Origin: Micromussa lordhowensis
Taxonomy: Eukaryota; Cnidaria; Anthozoa; Scleractinia; Lobophylliidae
Direction of reading: 5' to 3'
Length of the DNA stretch: 64,000 nucleotides
NCBI GenBank assembly: GCA_964020085.1
Contig: OZ026601.1
Location: 32,835,848 to 32,899,847, forward strand
The position numbers were made by a program, and so were the translations under genes. The notes beneath the pieces were generated by a model that saw only the letters and a program-made list of their open reading frames with translations, searched no databases and had not been told where the DNA came from. How positions within the stretch are numbered: the stretch's first letter is position 1; each line of letters opens with the position of its first letter. Positions 1 to 13,200 of the stretch are shown piece by piece.

Positions 1-9
1 TAATGAATT

Positions 10-172
10 TGTTAATAACTACTTATTAACCGAGAGTGAGGTCTTTACGGGAAAATCTCGGACCGAGACCTTACCGTATTGACCGAGCGATAGCGAGGTC
101 AATACGGCAAGGCCGAGGTTTGAGATTTTCCCGTAAAGACCGAACGTTCGAGGTTAATAAGTTGTTTATTAT
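10..172. repeat. Foldback (palindromic) element
   Basis: Two inverted arms surround a short loop. The left arm contains ggtctttacgggaaaatctc at about 40-59 and its complement gattttcccgtaaagacc lies at about 125-142. The arms continue inward through ccgtattgacc / ggtcaatacgg and outward to ttattaacc / ggttaataa. This is the structure of a non-autonomous foldback transposon. No transposase is encoded. The left boundary is close to the window edge and therefore uncertain. Confidence 0.7.
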
Positions 173-838
173 ATGGCTTTTTGCTTGGCTTTTACAGGCT
201 CGTAATCGGTCCGTGGGCATTACGGGAGAATAATGCCCTAGTATTAGCCAATCAGAGCACGCGATAGATCGGCTACAAACCCAAGTCATATAATAAGTAC
301 TGTTAAAAGATCAGTTATGGTGATAATCGGCCTGTTAGTAGGGCAGTTTCGGTTCTTAATTATAGGAGAAAACGAAAGCGGTCTGCGGTTTCGTTGGAAG
401 AAAATACGGCGGTTTACAGAAAGTACGACCTTCTATAATGGTCCCCCTTAAAAACAGCCTGTGTCCTTTCGAAATCACGCTTCATGATCTCGAGAAGTCA
501 GTCAAGACTGAAAGATTTTCTATCAGTCGATCGAAACTATTTCATCGGTTGAAAGCCTTTTGTGACTCACTGATAAATTTTCATCAATCGAGAATTAACA
601 TTTTAAAACAAAAACAATGCAACTGAACTTGTAAACCCTGATTTGAAACAGCCTTAAAGAACCTAGCTTATTTAATTTGGGGATGTCTAGAAACCCCTGT
701 TCTGTGCACCTCTGCTAAGGCAGTCATGTTGTTTCTATATCGGTCGAGACGTTTTTCAGTAAAACGCAGTTTTAACTGCCTTTATTAAACTGTCAAATAA
801 AATCAACCATTAACCATTTTTTTTATCTTGTAGTCTTA

Positions 839-1217
839 ATTTTACGCAGGGTCCCTTTTTACGTGGGAGGCGCGGTGGCCTCATTGTTAGTGCGCTCGAC
901 TCCGGAGTGAGGGGTTCGGGTTCCAGCCCTGGCCGGGGACAGTGTGTTGCACTGTATTCTGAGAACACAGCACAACACCTAAGGCTTAGGGAAAACACTT
1001 TACTTTCACAGTGCCTCTCTCCACCCATGTGTATAAATGGGTACCGGCGAATTTAATGCTGGGGGGTAACCCTGCGATGGACTAGCATCCCATCCAGGGG
1101 GGATTAGAAATACTCCTAGTCGCTTCATGCTACTGAAACTGGGATAAGCTCCGGCCTGATGAGCCACTTGGCTCGTATGCATATATATGCGTATATATAT
1201 TTTACGCAGGGCCCCTT
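839..1217 (+). mobile_element. SINE with tRNA-like head and conserved 3' domain, flanked by a ~19-bp target duplication
   Basis: The head (from about 865, gggaggcgcggtggcctca) has the A-box/B-box look of a tRNA-derived promoter (gtggcctca..., ggttcgggttcc). The 3' half (about 1018-1175) carries a block that recurs almost unchanged at 51070-51230 and includes gatggactagcatcccatcc and gtcgcttcatgctactgaaa. It ends in a short TA/GC-rich tail. The flanking direct repeats attttacgcaggg are at 839-851 and 1199-1211, extending with one mismatch through cccctt. That length fits LINE-assisted insertion. The 3' block resembles the broadly conserved metazoan Nin-type SINE domain; that naming is from memory and unverified. 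Confidence 0.8.
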
Positions 1218-1218
1218 C

Positions 1219-1278
1219 TGATACCATTCTATGGCTGATGAGGCAATCCTGCCTAAATAAAGATGACTTGACTTGAGC
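1219..1278 (+). mobile_element. Non-LTR retrotransposon-like 3' tail
   Basis: Just after the SINE target duplication is a GC-rich hairpin (gaggcaatcctgcctaaat) followed by aataaagatgacttgacttga. An AATAAA signal leading into a short tgact-type repeat is typical of truncated LINE 3' ends. No reverse-transcriptase frame is present, so only the tail can be supported. Confidence 0.4.
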
Positions 1279-4200
1279 AAGTTCTTAGTGGTTACGCAAC
1301 AAAATAGATGGGCAAATTACGACTCACCAGTAGAAACCCATAAAGTAACAAATACAAATGAAGAACCGCCACAAATGAATTTTTCATCTCGAAAACAGAA
1401 CCCATTCATGTCGCTCTTCTCGTGAACAGCGATTGATGGGTACCATTGATTATATACACCACGTGACCAAATATGGATAATATAGTGGATAGTATACTTG
1501 GAAGCCCGGCATTATGGAATACCTGAAATCCTCCTTTGAAAATTCCCGAGTTCATCTGCTACAAAAAGTCGATGATTCATGAACTTGCTCAAGTTCACCT
1601 GTTAGCCTTCTTGAAGAGTTATATTTGCACTTTGGATCAACTGACTTTGTTACCATAGAAGACAATTTCTGTACTGTATAATCCCAATTTAGAATAAGTC
1701 TTTCCAGTCTAGGAAATATTTTTTAGAGCTAGTCGGCTTTAGCTTAGATTGTTCCTAATCAATGCCTCATTTAATTGATCCCTATTGAACAAACAGAACA
1801 AAAGGACATCGCATAAATTCCTTGTCGATCCTTGTGTTATTCTGATTGTCTGTAACTTGACCCAAACCAGTGCATTTCACGGAAATAAGACTTTCGGACA
1901 ATGTTTTTACGTCAGACAAAATGACCCATTCAGTAGCTCAGCGGAATTCCTCGAGTTCTTCTGACACAACATAAACAATTTAATTCGGTAAATCCTTTCA
2001 ATGATTGGACAGGAGGACATAAAGCCACGCACCCTTGACTTTTCAAACTAACCTCAACAATTTAAACAACTGTTGCGCATAGAATTAGGTACTTAGAACA
2101 GTTCATGATGACGGACAATATGGAAGGACATCATGACTTGTGATTCCACGCACGTTCACTTGAATTTTCCTCAGCAGACTTCTAACTGAGGGAACTCAAA
2201 CTTTTCTCCTTGTGCAAAACTGTGGCGTAAGTATGTTTCATATGTTTTTCAAATGGTGTATAATGTTTTGCATTTCATACTGACACACTGAACACTTGTG
2301 GACTAGCTAGTTCTGCTATTCGTAACACAAGCAAGACTGCGACTGATTAATCACTACAGCCGGTGGTGACACTGGAACTTGTTCAGATCTAACCGAGTCT
2401 GCGATAGCAATAACGTGATTAGCAACCGCTTTTGTTTAACGAGGATTGTACAATGGCTTGATTATAAATCTTGGTACATTTTTTCGCCGTAGGTAACCAC
2501 AACAATGAATTGAAAAAGACTCAATTCTGGGTTTATGACGAACGTGACTTAGAGGCAAACTTTACATGCATGATCCTGCTTCAGACATGAGATAATCTGA
2601 CCCTGAAAGATAATTACCAGACAAATTAAACCAAAGAAAACCTGACTCAGTTATGTAGAGCAAATCAAGAAAGCCTCACAATCGCAATTCCAAGAATCTA
2701 ATTCTATTCTCTCCACAAAGTAACTCATTTTCGTTGGGTACAGCCACTTTGCTTGCCTGAGTTTCTACAGTTGTGCTTTCTGGACTAGTGTTCGTGCCAT
2801 TTCGCTCCGCTGCTGTCCTCCTCGGCGTCCTCCACTCAGTAATTCGTTGAGCGCGTGCAAACTGGCATGCTCGTCAGAGTGGAAAACGTGCATGTGCAGA
2901 TTGTTTTGAATGAAAATGAGACAATTTGAAAATCTGTGTAGGTCACACCGAAACCGCAGGCGAGACCAGCAAGACGTTTACTCGACTCGACTAAGTTATT
3001 CCAAGCTCTCTCTCTCTCTCACCGATCAGTTTACTTATGCGTACTACCCTAACGTCACCAAGAATCCTAAAGCCTAGCCAGCCAATCAGAGGGCGCATCG
3101 TATGACCGCAGTTTTAACGATACATACCAATGATACGCAAACCCCAATTTATCAACCTCAGACTGAGGCAAAATGTTGGTCAAATCTATAAATCTCAGCA
3201 TCTTCAATTCAGCTTAGATCTCGAATCTCAAATCTAGATAATTAGGAGACGGGTGCCTGTTTGGTAAGTCTCGCAATCGTACCAGTCCCAGTCCCTGTTC
3301 CGAAGATTAGCGTATAGAGGAGAACTTTTAATTGGAATAATTGAAGGTAGGTTGAAACAAATATTAGGACAAACACACACAATTTCCAACTAGGGCGCTA
3401 ACATAAATATTCTTCTTCCTTCTTTAAGTTCCGCCAAGTGATACACAGCTCTCTGAACTCAATTCTTTGTTGAGCTCGTTTTTTCAGCACAGACTCTTGT
3501 TAATTTATCAGATTTTTTTTTCAAAGGCAGGGATGTCAAGTCAAGGATTGTTCGGCATGCTAAGACGTGGACTAAATGATATCACAGAGACTGAAAGACG
3601 TATCTACTCTATATTCGTGCTAAAATGACGAAACAACAATCAACTATAACTAACAAATCAAAAGTGATCAAACTTGACTGCACCTCTTTTACCGTACAAC
3701 TTCTAAAATCACATTTCTTTCCTGTTCAAGGAGTCACACATTATCGGCGGTAAATGCTAAACTATGAGTTCCGAAAATCCATCCTTTGCTTTGTATATTC
3801 AAGACCCGCCCATTTCCGCTCCCGGGGGATCAATTGTCCCTATAGAAAGGCCAGATGATTATAACCTGTAAAAGAACTAAAGAACCTCTTAGCACTTTTC
3901 GTGTGAAGTAGAAACAGTGGCAACTTAATTAGTTCATTATTTCAAGAATTTCCGTTCAACGCACTGTTACGACTCCGGCTAATACCTCTCTGTTGCAAAT
4001 AAAAGAACCGGTAGTGTAAGTTAATGATCTTTAATTGCCAGCCGGTTTAAAACTTCGGTCTCTCTTTCCAATTACAATGAAGGTCAATTTACGAATTTAC
4101 CAAACCTGTAAAGTTAACCTTTTTGTCCCCGTTTCTAACAAGCTTGAAACGTGCGTATCGTTCAGAAGGCTGCAATCGACATAGTTGTGAGATTCTAGAA

Positions 4201-7200
4201 ACTCATGCTAATCACGTGTTGTGGAGCATCCTCGCCGTTAAAATTGCTCTTGGCCAACGTTACTTAGTGTTGTTAATTACATTGTAAAATGTGGCTCTGA
4301 CTTTGTCAGAGAAACCCTAGAGAAACCCCAGTACACATCTATCCATTGAAGAAAACTTTATTGAGCGCTGCTTTTAAGTGATGCTGTTTACGGATTTTGT
4401 TGAGTAAAAGGTGGCGCTTACTTTTTGTTGCTGTGTAATCGTTCAAATGAACTGAGCAATTTCATTTTCAATTCAGTTTTTTTTTTCCAAGAGTTCAAAT
4501 TCATAATCTATCTGCCTTTATAGTATACAAAGGGTGTATAGCATGTAAAAACCGCCGGTAACCATATTAAGAAACAGTAATTTGTTTTAGTCACGTTGTG
4601 TTTTGGTGTGTTACAGATGTTACAATTTCACATCTTTGTGCGGCGAGATTAATAGCTTCATAGAATATAGTTCCAAGAGAATCTTCATATCAAAGCTACA
4701 ACTCTAGTCCTTTCGATTCTCTCCGAGTTTTTTAACTTTCTCTTCAGTATATGCGCTCCACAACGGAATTTATTAATAGATGTCCTTTCTCTCGATGTAT
4801 CAGGCAAACGCAGCCCACATGCGAGAACTGTTGTAAGGTCGAGAAGTTCAGTTGACTAACAATGAAAAACTGTTTCTCGCAGCAAGCGCGCCGGTATGAT
4901 AAAGAATCCGTGGGTAAGAAGGTCATTTCTATTTTCTACACACCGAGATAAGTAAGCTGCAATCCTGATGAAGTGCTCTATGTAATATCTAGATTAAATC
5001 TAAACCAGTATGAGATATCAACACGCGAGAATTGTGGCTAGTTGACAATGAAAAGATGAGTGGCTCCGAAGCGGAACTGGAACAGATACCCTATCACTGA
5101 TGGAGTTTATCAGTTTTGCGATGCTGTAACTTTTCAAAAAGCTTTTAAGCATTGCAGGAAGTAACAATCAGTGCGGCGATCGATGTCCTTTCATGACCCT
5201 AAAAACAGGTTTTATTCACGTTTTCTCTCTGAGGGAAGCTTTCGAGAATCCTAAATAACCCACTAACGTATTCGACTAACGCGCGACAAAATTAAAAGCC
5301 CTTCAAAAATCAAACCGTTTTGACTTGAAAAGTCATGAAATGTTACAAATAAAACATTTTTTGAAGTTTACGGATCAAAGAAATCCGCCTAAGATAACAC
5401 ACCTGGATAATTGTCAGCACAAAGCCGGATATTTTTAAATTAGGACGTCAAAGGAAGGATATTTGTAGTACGTAATGACTTTTTGGTCAAAGTCGCCGAT
5501 TTCTTGAGCAAATATCCGGATGTTTACTGAGGCTCATTGTCAAAAGGTATCAAAAATTAGCTCATCTTCTGAGTTCGATGTTACCTCTGGGAATTTCATA
5601 TACATTGTACAGGTACATCAAAGCAACATCTTTGTTTGATAAGAAATTCTTTTGCAGTATCGCCGGCTTGACCTGTACTTGAAAAAGACATCGACATTGC
5701 GAGGATAAATTACAAGTCCACTCTTTGGTATGGAATTAAAAGATTGAGAGAAACAAATTTGCCTCATTATAACATGTTAATAAGATTAGTGCATTTGGCA
5801 GGCGTTAAAATCAAGCAGAAATTTGCCAGCGCTTGAGAAACTATTGAATTTTTATTCAAAGAAAGATCTTGTGCGAAACCGCTCACGAGGTTGTGAGTCA
5901 GTCACCCATAAAAGCTCAGATGAGGGCTAAAAAACATTTGCTGGATTACGCTAAGTCCTAGCAACCTTTATTCAAAGCTACACTATTGTCGTATACGTAC
6001 AAGAAAACAAACAGATCGTGAAATTTCGCTGAATAGAGTAGGGCTCTTGGGAGATACATTGTCCTATAATGTTTTTATTAATTCTAACAATGCAAATCAA
6101 ACATTTTAGTAAACATCCGTGCTTTCAAGACTTTTAATTCGAAAACCACATATGATACAGTTAAACAAGTGGACAGAACTCAGGGCCAATTAAAGTTAAA
6201 AAATGCTGGGACTAATATGTTTGTTAGCTTGAGCATCCGGAACTGCCAGATTTAATCCGTCTTCTGATCTTCTGTACGACCAAGTTACTAACTTTGATTT
6301 GAATGTATACAGTTAAATGAAAATCACATTGTAAAAGTATCCAAAGTGTTTTTTGTCACCGGCCTATTGTGTTATCCACAATTTAGCAGTTGCATATCTC
6401 CTATTGTCCCTTTAAAAAAAATTGCAACACCGGAAATATTCAATTATCCGTGAAGTTGGTAAACTTACTTTCGCCTTTAATTACACAGTATTTGTTCGTG
6501 CGCGAGTTCCCATGGCAACTTGTTTACCTTCCTGCCATTCAGTATTATAATAGTTATTTTAGTTAATAAATGGGAGCTCTTTTGTGTTGTCATTCAAATT
6601 ACCCGTCCTGTCTAGTTCAGTTTTCGGTCATTGGTCGGGAGAACATCACAAAACTGCAGAGAATCCCATCTCACTACACGACACAATGGCGTGCAGTTAT
6701 GTCACACCAGTGTACGCGAGGTACAATATAGCTTCACATTAGCGGGAATGTACGTTTGAAGGGCACTTATCACCAATGGAGAACACAGCTCACAAGAAGA
6801 AATACTCGGACCATTTCTGAATCAGGTGCGAAATGCGTCTTGTGTGGTCATCGTGTCAACCGTGCCAACTCGATTTGCATTACGTTGACTCGTAAATGTT
6901 AAGTTAGCAATCGAATTTGCGTGAACTTAAAAGGCATTCGCTTCAATTAGTCGTTTGGTCTGTCTTATTCATGTCCGCAGTCGCTCAATTTGCCTTGAGA
7001 GCTCATTTGGGGTTTTGTTTGCAGTTAATATCAGTTCCGAAATCTTCGCTCAAGACGGCCTTTGAATTTGAACTGAAATAATTTTTGACCGTGCTCGCTG
7101 CAAGCTAAACAAATGCAGAGCACGCCGTACTTTTTTCATTCTTGTACAATCGATTTGATGTGTATAGGTCCTATTCGCGGTGTATTTTGCGCTAAACGAT

Positions 7201-7286
7201 AACTTTGTTCTTTTGCCTGACAATGGCTTTCACTTACAGATGCCACCGGGTGCTCCGCAACGCATTGTGGGATAGTCTCCCCGGCT

Positions 7287-10200
7287 ATGCACAGAACAAC
7301 AGATCAAAACGCTAATGGGGTGATCAGCGGAGCCTTCAGAAGGGTTTCTTCGTCCAGAAAGTTTCATGAGAGCAGGAAGATCGAACCAACAGACATCGCT
7401 CGAATGGCCAACAGGACTGTGAACGGGAACGTGAAACATCATGACATGCTGAATGGAAAAGCGAAGAAAGTGTCCACGACTTCTTTAGATCCGAACAATT
7501 TCTTCGAAGCGGCTACGTTGCTTGGTAGTGTGGGTTCGCTCAAAGCCGCTGAGACAACAGAACGTGTTCGGCGAGGAAGCACTTCGTATGAGGAAGATAT
7601 CTATAAAGGATTTCCTTTCCCATTTGAGAATTTGGTGTTCGAAGGCGGTGGGAACAAGGGAATGGCTTATGTGGGTGCCCTACAGGTATTTTTCTCCATC
7701 TATGGTTTTATTTTGTGTTGTTGTGCTGTTTTGTTTTGACAAATGACGGTCACAGATTCCTTCGCTACCGCGCGGTCACAAAATATATTCCGTGGAACTT
7801 CTACTTAATCATATTAGTCAGTTTAAGCTTCCGGCATGTTTTTACCCCAATATTAAGCTTGGTTTGGGATTGACAGCCAAATCTTTTTCATAATCAAAAT
7901 TCAGTTGTTGAAATTCCTTCGCGTAGTGTAAATTAGCTCTTACATGTAAGCTTAGCTCCTTACGCGCAAAAACGCCATTAGCTGACAAGATTTAGTTCAT
8001 TCAATTTGCTAAAAATATAAGAAGACAAAAGTTGATTTCGTGTTCAGGTGCTGGTAAAAGTTTTGAAATTTCTTCACTCTGTTTAAGAGAAAATACTGAT
8101 ATATTTACTCCGTGCTTCAACTTTGGAGTGAATCACTTCATGCCATTACATACAGCATTAAGTTAACTACGATTTGTTTTATTAACTACGATTTTTGTAT
8201 TAACTCTGTCAAGATTTGTACCGAAACGAAAGAAAATATTGCTTCTACTATGCTCCTCGATAAAAAAATAGTTTTCTGTGGAAAATATTCCCTGAAGTGA
8301 GACGCAGGTTTTCAATTCCGCTCAGCATGTGTCAATTAATGTTTGATGAAATTGTATATCATGTTAAACGAAAAATGTTTCAAAGCGATATCAGATGAAT
8401 TTATTTGTTTTTGTTTTGTTTGATTCGTTAACACCAAAATAAATCAGACTGAGCAATAGTTCATCGATCGTCCTGGAGATATTCCTTTTTGCGGTCAGGA
8501 AGATTTTTCAAAACACGAACATTACATTTTTCTTTTAGTGTATTATTCATGAGACTTGACAAAGTGTTCTAATGGCTTTTTAGTTCTAAAGGGTTAGAGC
8601 GAGTAATTTACGGTTAAGTTATGTGTTATTAGACCATGCATTGCGTGTGATGATTAGTATCGTTTGTATTTGATTGTACAGTGTAATTTGAATATATTAT
8701 TATTAAATTAAATAAAGTGTAGGAACGGATTGTAAAGAGAAGTTTTGAACTAACATTTTATGGTGGAGTTAATTAAATTAAATGCCCAAAATGTGATGCT
8801 CAAAATATTTTAATCAACTTCTATCAAATTAATTTGAGCAGCAAAAGTTTTAAGGTCTTTTAAACTTTGATGGTCAAGAGCTGCGAATGAAGCTATAAAT
8901 CATTAGTGCTGGAGTATATTTTTCTTTTGTGGTTTTAAGCAAAGGAATTAGGAAAATAATGCAACATGACGTTTTGACGACTTCATGTCATCTTTGTCAT
9001 TGAATGAATGAATGAATTAAAAGCAATGGCAAGTAATTAGAAATTAGGACGTGATGAAACAAATAAAAGCATTCGGTTAAAAAGTTTTGTTTTGAATGGT
9101 TTTTAATTCAAACCATAACTTCCTCTATGGCTGTAGGCACGATATATAGTATTACAACAAATGACCTTTCACATACATGTAAACCTTTCCTTTATTGATC
9201 TGACAGGTGTTAGAAAATGCTGGTGTTATGAAGAGTATCAAAAGAGTGGCTGGTGCTAGTGCGGGAGCAATCATTGCAACGCTTATAGCTCTTGGTTATG
9301 ACTCTCGTGAGCTGAGAGAATTTCTTGAACAGGATCTACGGAGAATTTTAGTCGGTGAGCTCACTGAGTGTATAATAATTTTGCTGTGTAATGTCTCATC
9401 CTGCTGGTGTGAGAAAGCAGATTTAACAATGTGTATATGTCATCACCATCTAAAATTGGAGACTTGCCAAGACCCTGAGACCCTGATCGAGACCAAGACT
9501 ATTATTTTCAAATCCAAGCCTAAGACACTGTGTTTCAAAAATATGAGATTTATAGGACTGCTGCTGGTAATGTTAGCAATTTACAAGCAGAACACCTTCA
9601 TTTCTCAAAATAATGATAATGTTGAGTTATGTTGTTGCTGTTTCCTGACAGTTCATTCAGAGTAAACTTTAGGTTGTGAGACTCTGAGCCTCAAATTTCA
9701 AAATCCGATAGACTGAGGCCTGCATTATTTTTTGTGAGCATGAGATTCTTAGACTCTAGTTTGAGATACTGAGATTTTGAGACTGGTCAAAAATTTGTTG
9801 AGACCCATCATTTTTCAAGTACCATTCTACACTCCTATTCATCCTAAACTCGAAATTTTTTTGAGACTTAAAATTACACACCCAGCAAATATTTGATTTT
9901 TGAAGTTGGAAATTGTGAACAACATTTGAGGGTACATGTACATGTAACTCTTTGATCACACTTGGTTCGTGTAGGAATTAAATTAAATCGTCCATGCCCG
10001 TTAAGGAGAAGCAATAACCCAAATCTAGATCCTAGATGCCAACTAATGTTCATCTTTTGTTTGGTTTTGCTGATTATGGAAAAGCAGTTACGAGAGTTTG
10101 TAGTCGCCGAAAACAGTTCTTTCTGGCAACTGATAAGCTTCTCTGAGCCATCACCTTTCTCACTTTTTTCTCTCAAGAGAAGTTAATGTACAGTACATGT

Positions 10201-13200
10201 ATACCTGAGTGTACAGGTCCTCTGTTGGTCTTATTGTAACATCCTCACTGGCCCTGTAGTGTCTTAGGGTGCATTCCTCTGGGATGATTCTTATCTGACC
10301 ATGATCAGTGATCCAAGTATATTTAGATCATGATGCATAAAAGGAACCCATCAATCCTTGCTCAGAGTGGATACATCAGTTCCTTTGATGCACTAGGGGT
10401 GATCCGTCGGAGTGATCTTTGATTACTGATCCTGATCCAGATCACCCTGAAGGAACACACCCTTTCAAGTACAACTACAGTAAACTTATTGTATGGATTG
10501 ATTATTACAATATGTATTGTATATAACATTCAAATAGCGAGTACTCAAGTGGAAGCCTTAACTATAATCTTATGGTTGATTTGTGGAAAGGCACTGTCCT
10601 TTTACAAGAATATAATAATTGAATCTTTATTTTGTTGCTCGAAGATCACAATTGTGGATACTGCAGTCTTCTTCCCAACTTGCTCAAAGGATTTGGCTGG
10701 AACCCTGGAAAGAGAATGTTGAGATGGTTTGGTGAACAGCTTAAAGAGCGAACTGGTGATGGTGATATTACGTTCAAAGAGGTGAGTCAACAAATAAATT
10801 CTCCTGAAAGGCTTCCATCATTCTTAAAGTACTAGTTGGGAGAATTTGATGATGTATTAACCCTTTTTAAAAGCTCTCACTGATGTCAACATCCCATGGG
10901 GAGGGCGGTACTCTACAGAGTTCTATACAGTGAGGCTCCGCCCGAGTTCCAACCCCTTACCCTTTTGTATGCTATTTTGACAGAAAAGGTACCCCTTTTG
11001 TATACATTTAACTGAAAAAAGGAACCTCTTTTCACATACTTTCATAACTGGTCTGTGTTATGTGTTATGAATAAATCACCAAAACAAGGAAGTCTTCTTG
11101 TCATTTTCATGTAGTGCCTAATATATGAAATGGTACAGCCATAAGGTGCATCTGTTTGAAACAATTTAAGTAAAGGCCCTAAAAAATAACTAATACAGAT
11201 TTCACTACCCTTTCATATACCTCATCTTGTGAAATCCCTACCCTTTCATATACCTGAAGCCTGAATTTGAGCAGAGTCTCCCCATATAGGCTTTTATAGG
11301 GACTGGGGTCAGCATACAAATTCTCCTTACTGGTCTTTGTAAATTTCTTATAGTAATAGATGGGAGAATTTGTCTTAAACGGTTTATTTGTTGTCAATAC
11401 ATGTAGGTATGGGAGAGGTTTGGTAAAGAACTCTGCATTGTGGTTACCAACTTGAATCAGATGTCAGTGGAGTACTTTCACCCCAAGACAACACCAAATA
11501 CCCCGATAAGAAGAGCCGTCAGAATGTCTGTTGCACTCCCAGGTTAGTCACCTCTTGCTTGATCCCATTTCATATCAATTACAGAAATAAGCAAGCATCC
11601 CTACCATATGCAATACAATAAGTTTTGGCTTTACTTTTGATTGGTGAAAAATTGGTGTGATTTTTTTTGTCAGTTGTGCAGCGCAGTAATGGAAAACCAA
11701 TTACTATTCAACACCTTTCGTGTTTATTGCACTGTTGTTAGCATACATACATATTACCAGTACTGACTCTCTACTTTTAAGCACTTTTAGTCATTAATAA
11801 TTTTAAATGATTGAGAATTGGGCAGTACATCAAAATTTTACAAATGAATTTTTTTTCCTGAAAGTACATATACAATGTATGTATCAATCAGTGCAAGCAG
11901 TTTCACCTTTTCACTCAAATGTGAGACAACAAAAGAAGCAAGCAACAAATTGCTTTGGTCGAGTGAAGAAGTCACAGACTCCATATGCCATCGTCGGAGC
12001 CATAAATACCAGAATCTACATGTAGATGTGGACACAGTTAGCAAATGAATATGGTGGTTATGTATTTCAGGTGTGTTCCAGTGTGTACGTGAAATAAACA
12101 ATGACTATGAAGATGTCTATGTCGATGGAGGACTTTTGTGTAATTACCCAATCCATGCATTTGATGGTATGTACTTAGAGCTTGGAGATTCTTAAAATTA
12201 AAGCTGCATTTTATACTATTGACAAAAAGTTATATAGTTTTTGATTCCTGAAAAAGGAATGAGGACACCTTCCTTACTTTTTTCTTTTAGATAATTCATA
12301 TGATTGTATTTAATGAAATTTTCTTCTGATTTTTAAAAGTGCATACACAATGTAATTAGATAAAGTCTTCCCACCTGTCACATGCCAGTGCTTTCAATAG
12401 GACCCGGCTGTTCGGGAGAAAATTCCCGTGCGACTTTATTGTGTTAAGGAAACTAATTAGCACAATTCTGGTGGATGGTTACGCAATGTAATTTATTCAT
12501 TTGCAAGGTGTTACACTTTCGGCTTATATAAGATTTAGCATATTTAAGACAGTGAAAGTTATTGTCTTTTTCGAGAGATTTCGAAGACTACATTTCATTT
12601 AATAAAAGTTAACATGTTCTGCGAAACACCGGCACTCGCTGGAGCTCTGGCGGGTATTCTGTTGAAAGTCGGCAGGTGCATTTAACTTTCAAAAATTCTC
12701 CAGAGAGAAATTCTCCTGGGCTTCTCATATTACTCCAGCGGGTGCTGTTCCCAGGTAGCCACCTACTTCAAATCTTATTGAAAGCACTGCATGCACATGT
12801 GCCTGTATAAATCTACAGTATGTTACATGAATGATGCATGACAGTATGCATTCCATTTTGAGTGAGAAAAGTCATGTGATAACTTGTTAATAATACACTT
12901 GAGAAATAGACTATTTACAGCTTTGGCTTAGCATTGACTTCTTTTATAGCGGGTATTGTCTTTACAGCTCTTCAAAATAATGTCGGAAAATGTTTGTTTG
13001 CTGTTGGCAGTTTTTCAGTTTCTACATGTTATTCATTTCAATGTCAGAAAACTTAATTGTTGTGGTGTATTTTTTGCATTGCATTACTTTTTTCAGCGCT
13101 GTGTTTCCTCAAAATTCCATTCATCTTGGCCAATTGTAACTCAGCACTAAAAATTGTATGATTAACACTTCAGTCAATCCCTGCTGACGTGCATGTGCTT

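Larger units (their letters stand above)
1..7286. other. Intergenic region upstream of the patatin gene
   Basis: No convincing coding exon was found in this 7.3 kb stretch. The short open frames lack recognisable domains and splice continuity. It contains a foldback element near the left edge, a complete SINE at about 859-1198 with its target duplication, and a retrotransposon-like 3' tail at about 1234-1275; these are listed separately. The part from 1300 to 7200 is AT-rich unique-looking sequence in which I see no gene. The promoter and any 5' untranslated exon of the patatin gene should lie near 6500-7286, but no TATA box or other promoter element could be assigned with confidence. Confidence 0.6.

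Noticed and set aside
1140..1180. Hammerhead-ribozyme-like ctgatgagccacttggctcg in the SINE 3' part
   Set aside because: The CTGATGAG box and a stem are present, but the following GAAA is replaced (cgtatgc) and the 51 kb copy reads ctgatggg, so the catalytic core is not maintained.
9207..9665. 152-aa stand-alone protein with a GASAG motif
   Set aside because: Only 9207-9354 is coding; a gtgagc donor follows and the rest is intron read-through. The motif is the patatin nucleophile elbow.
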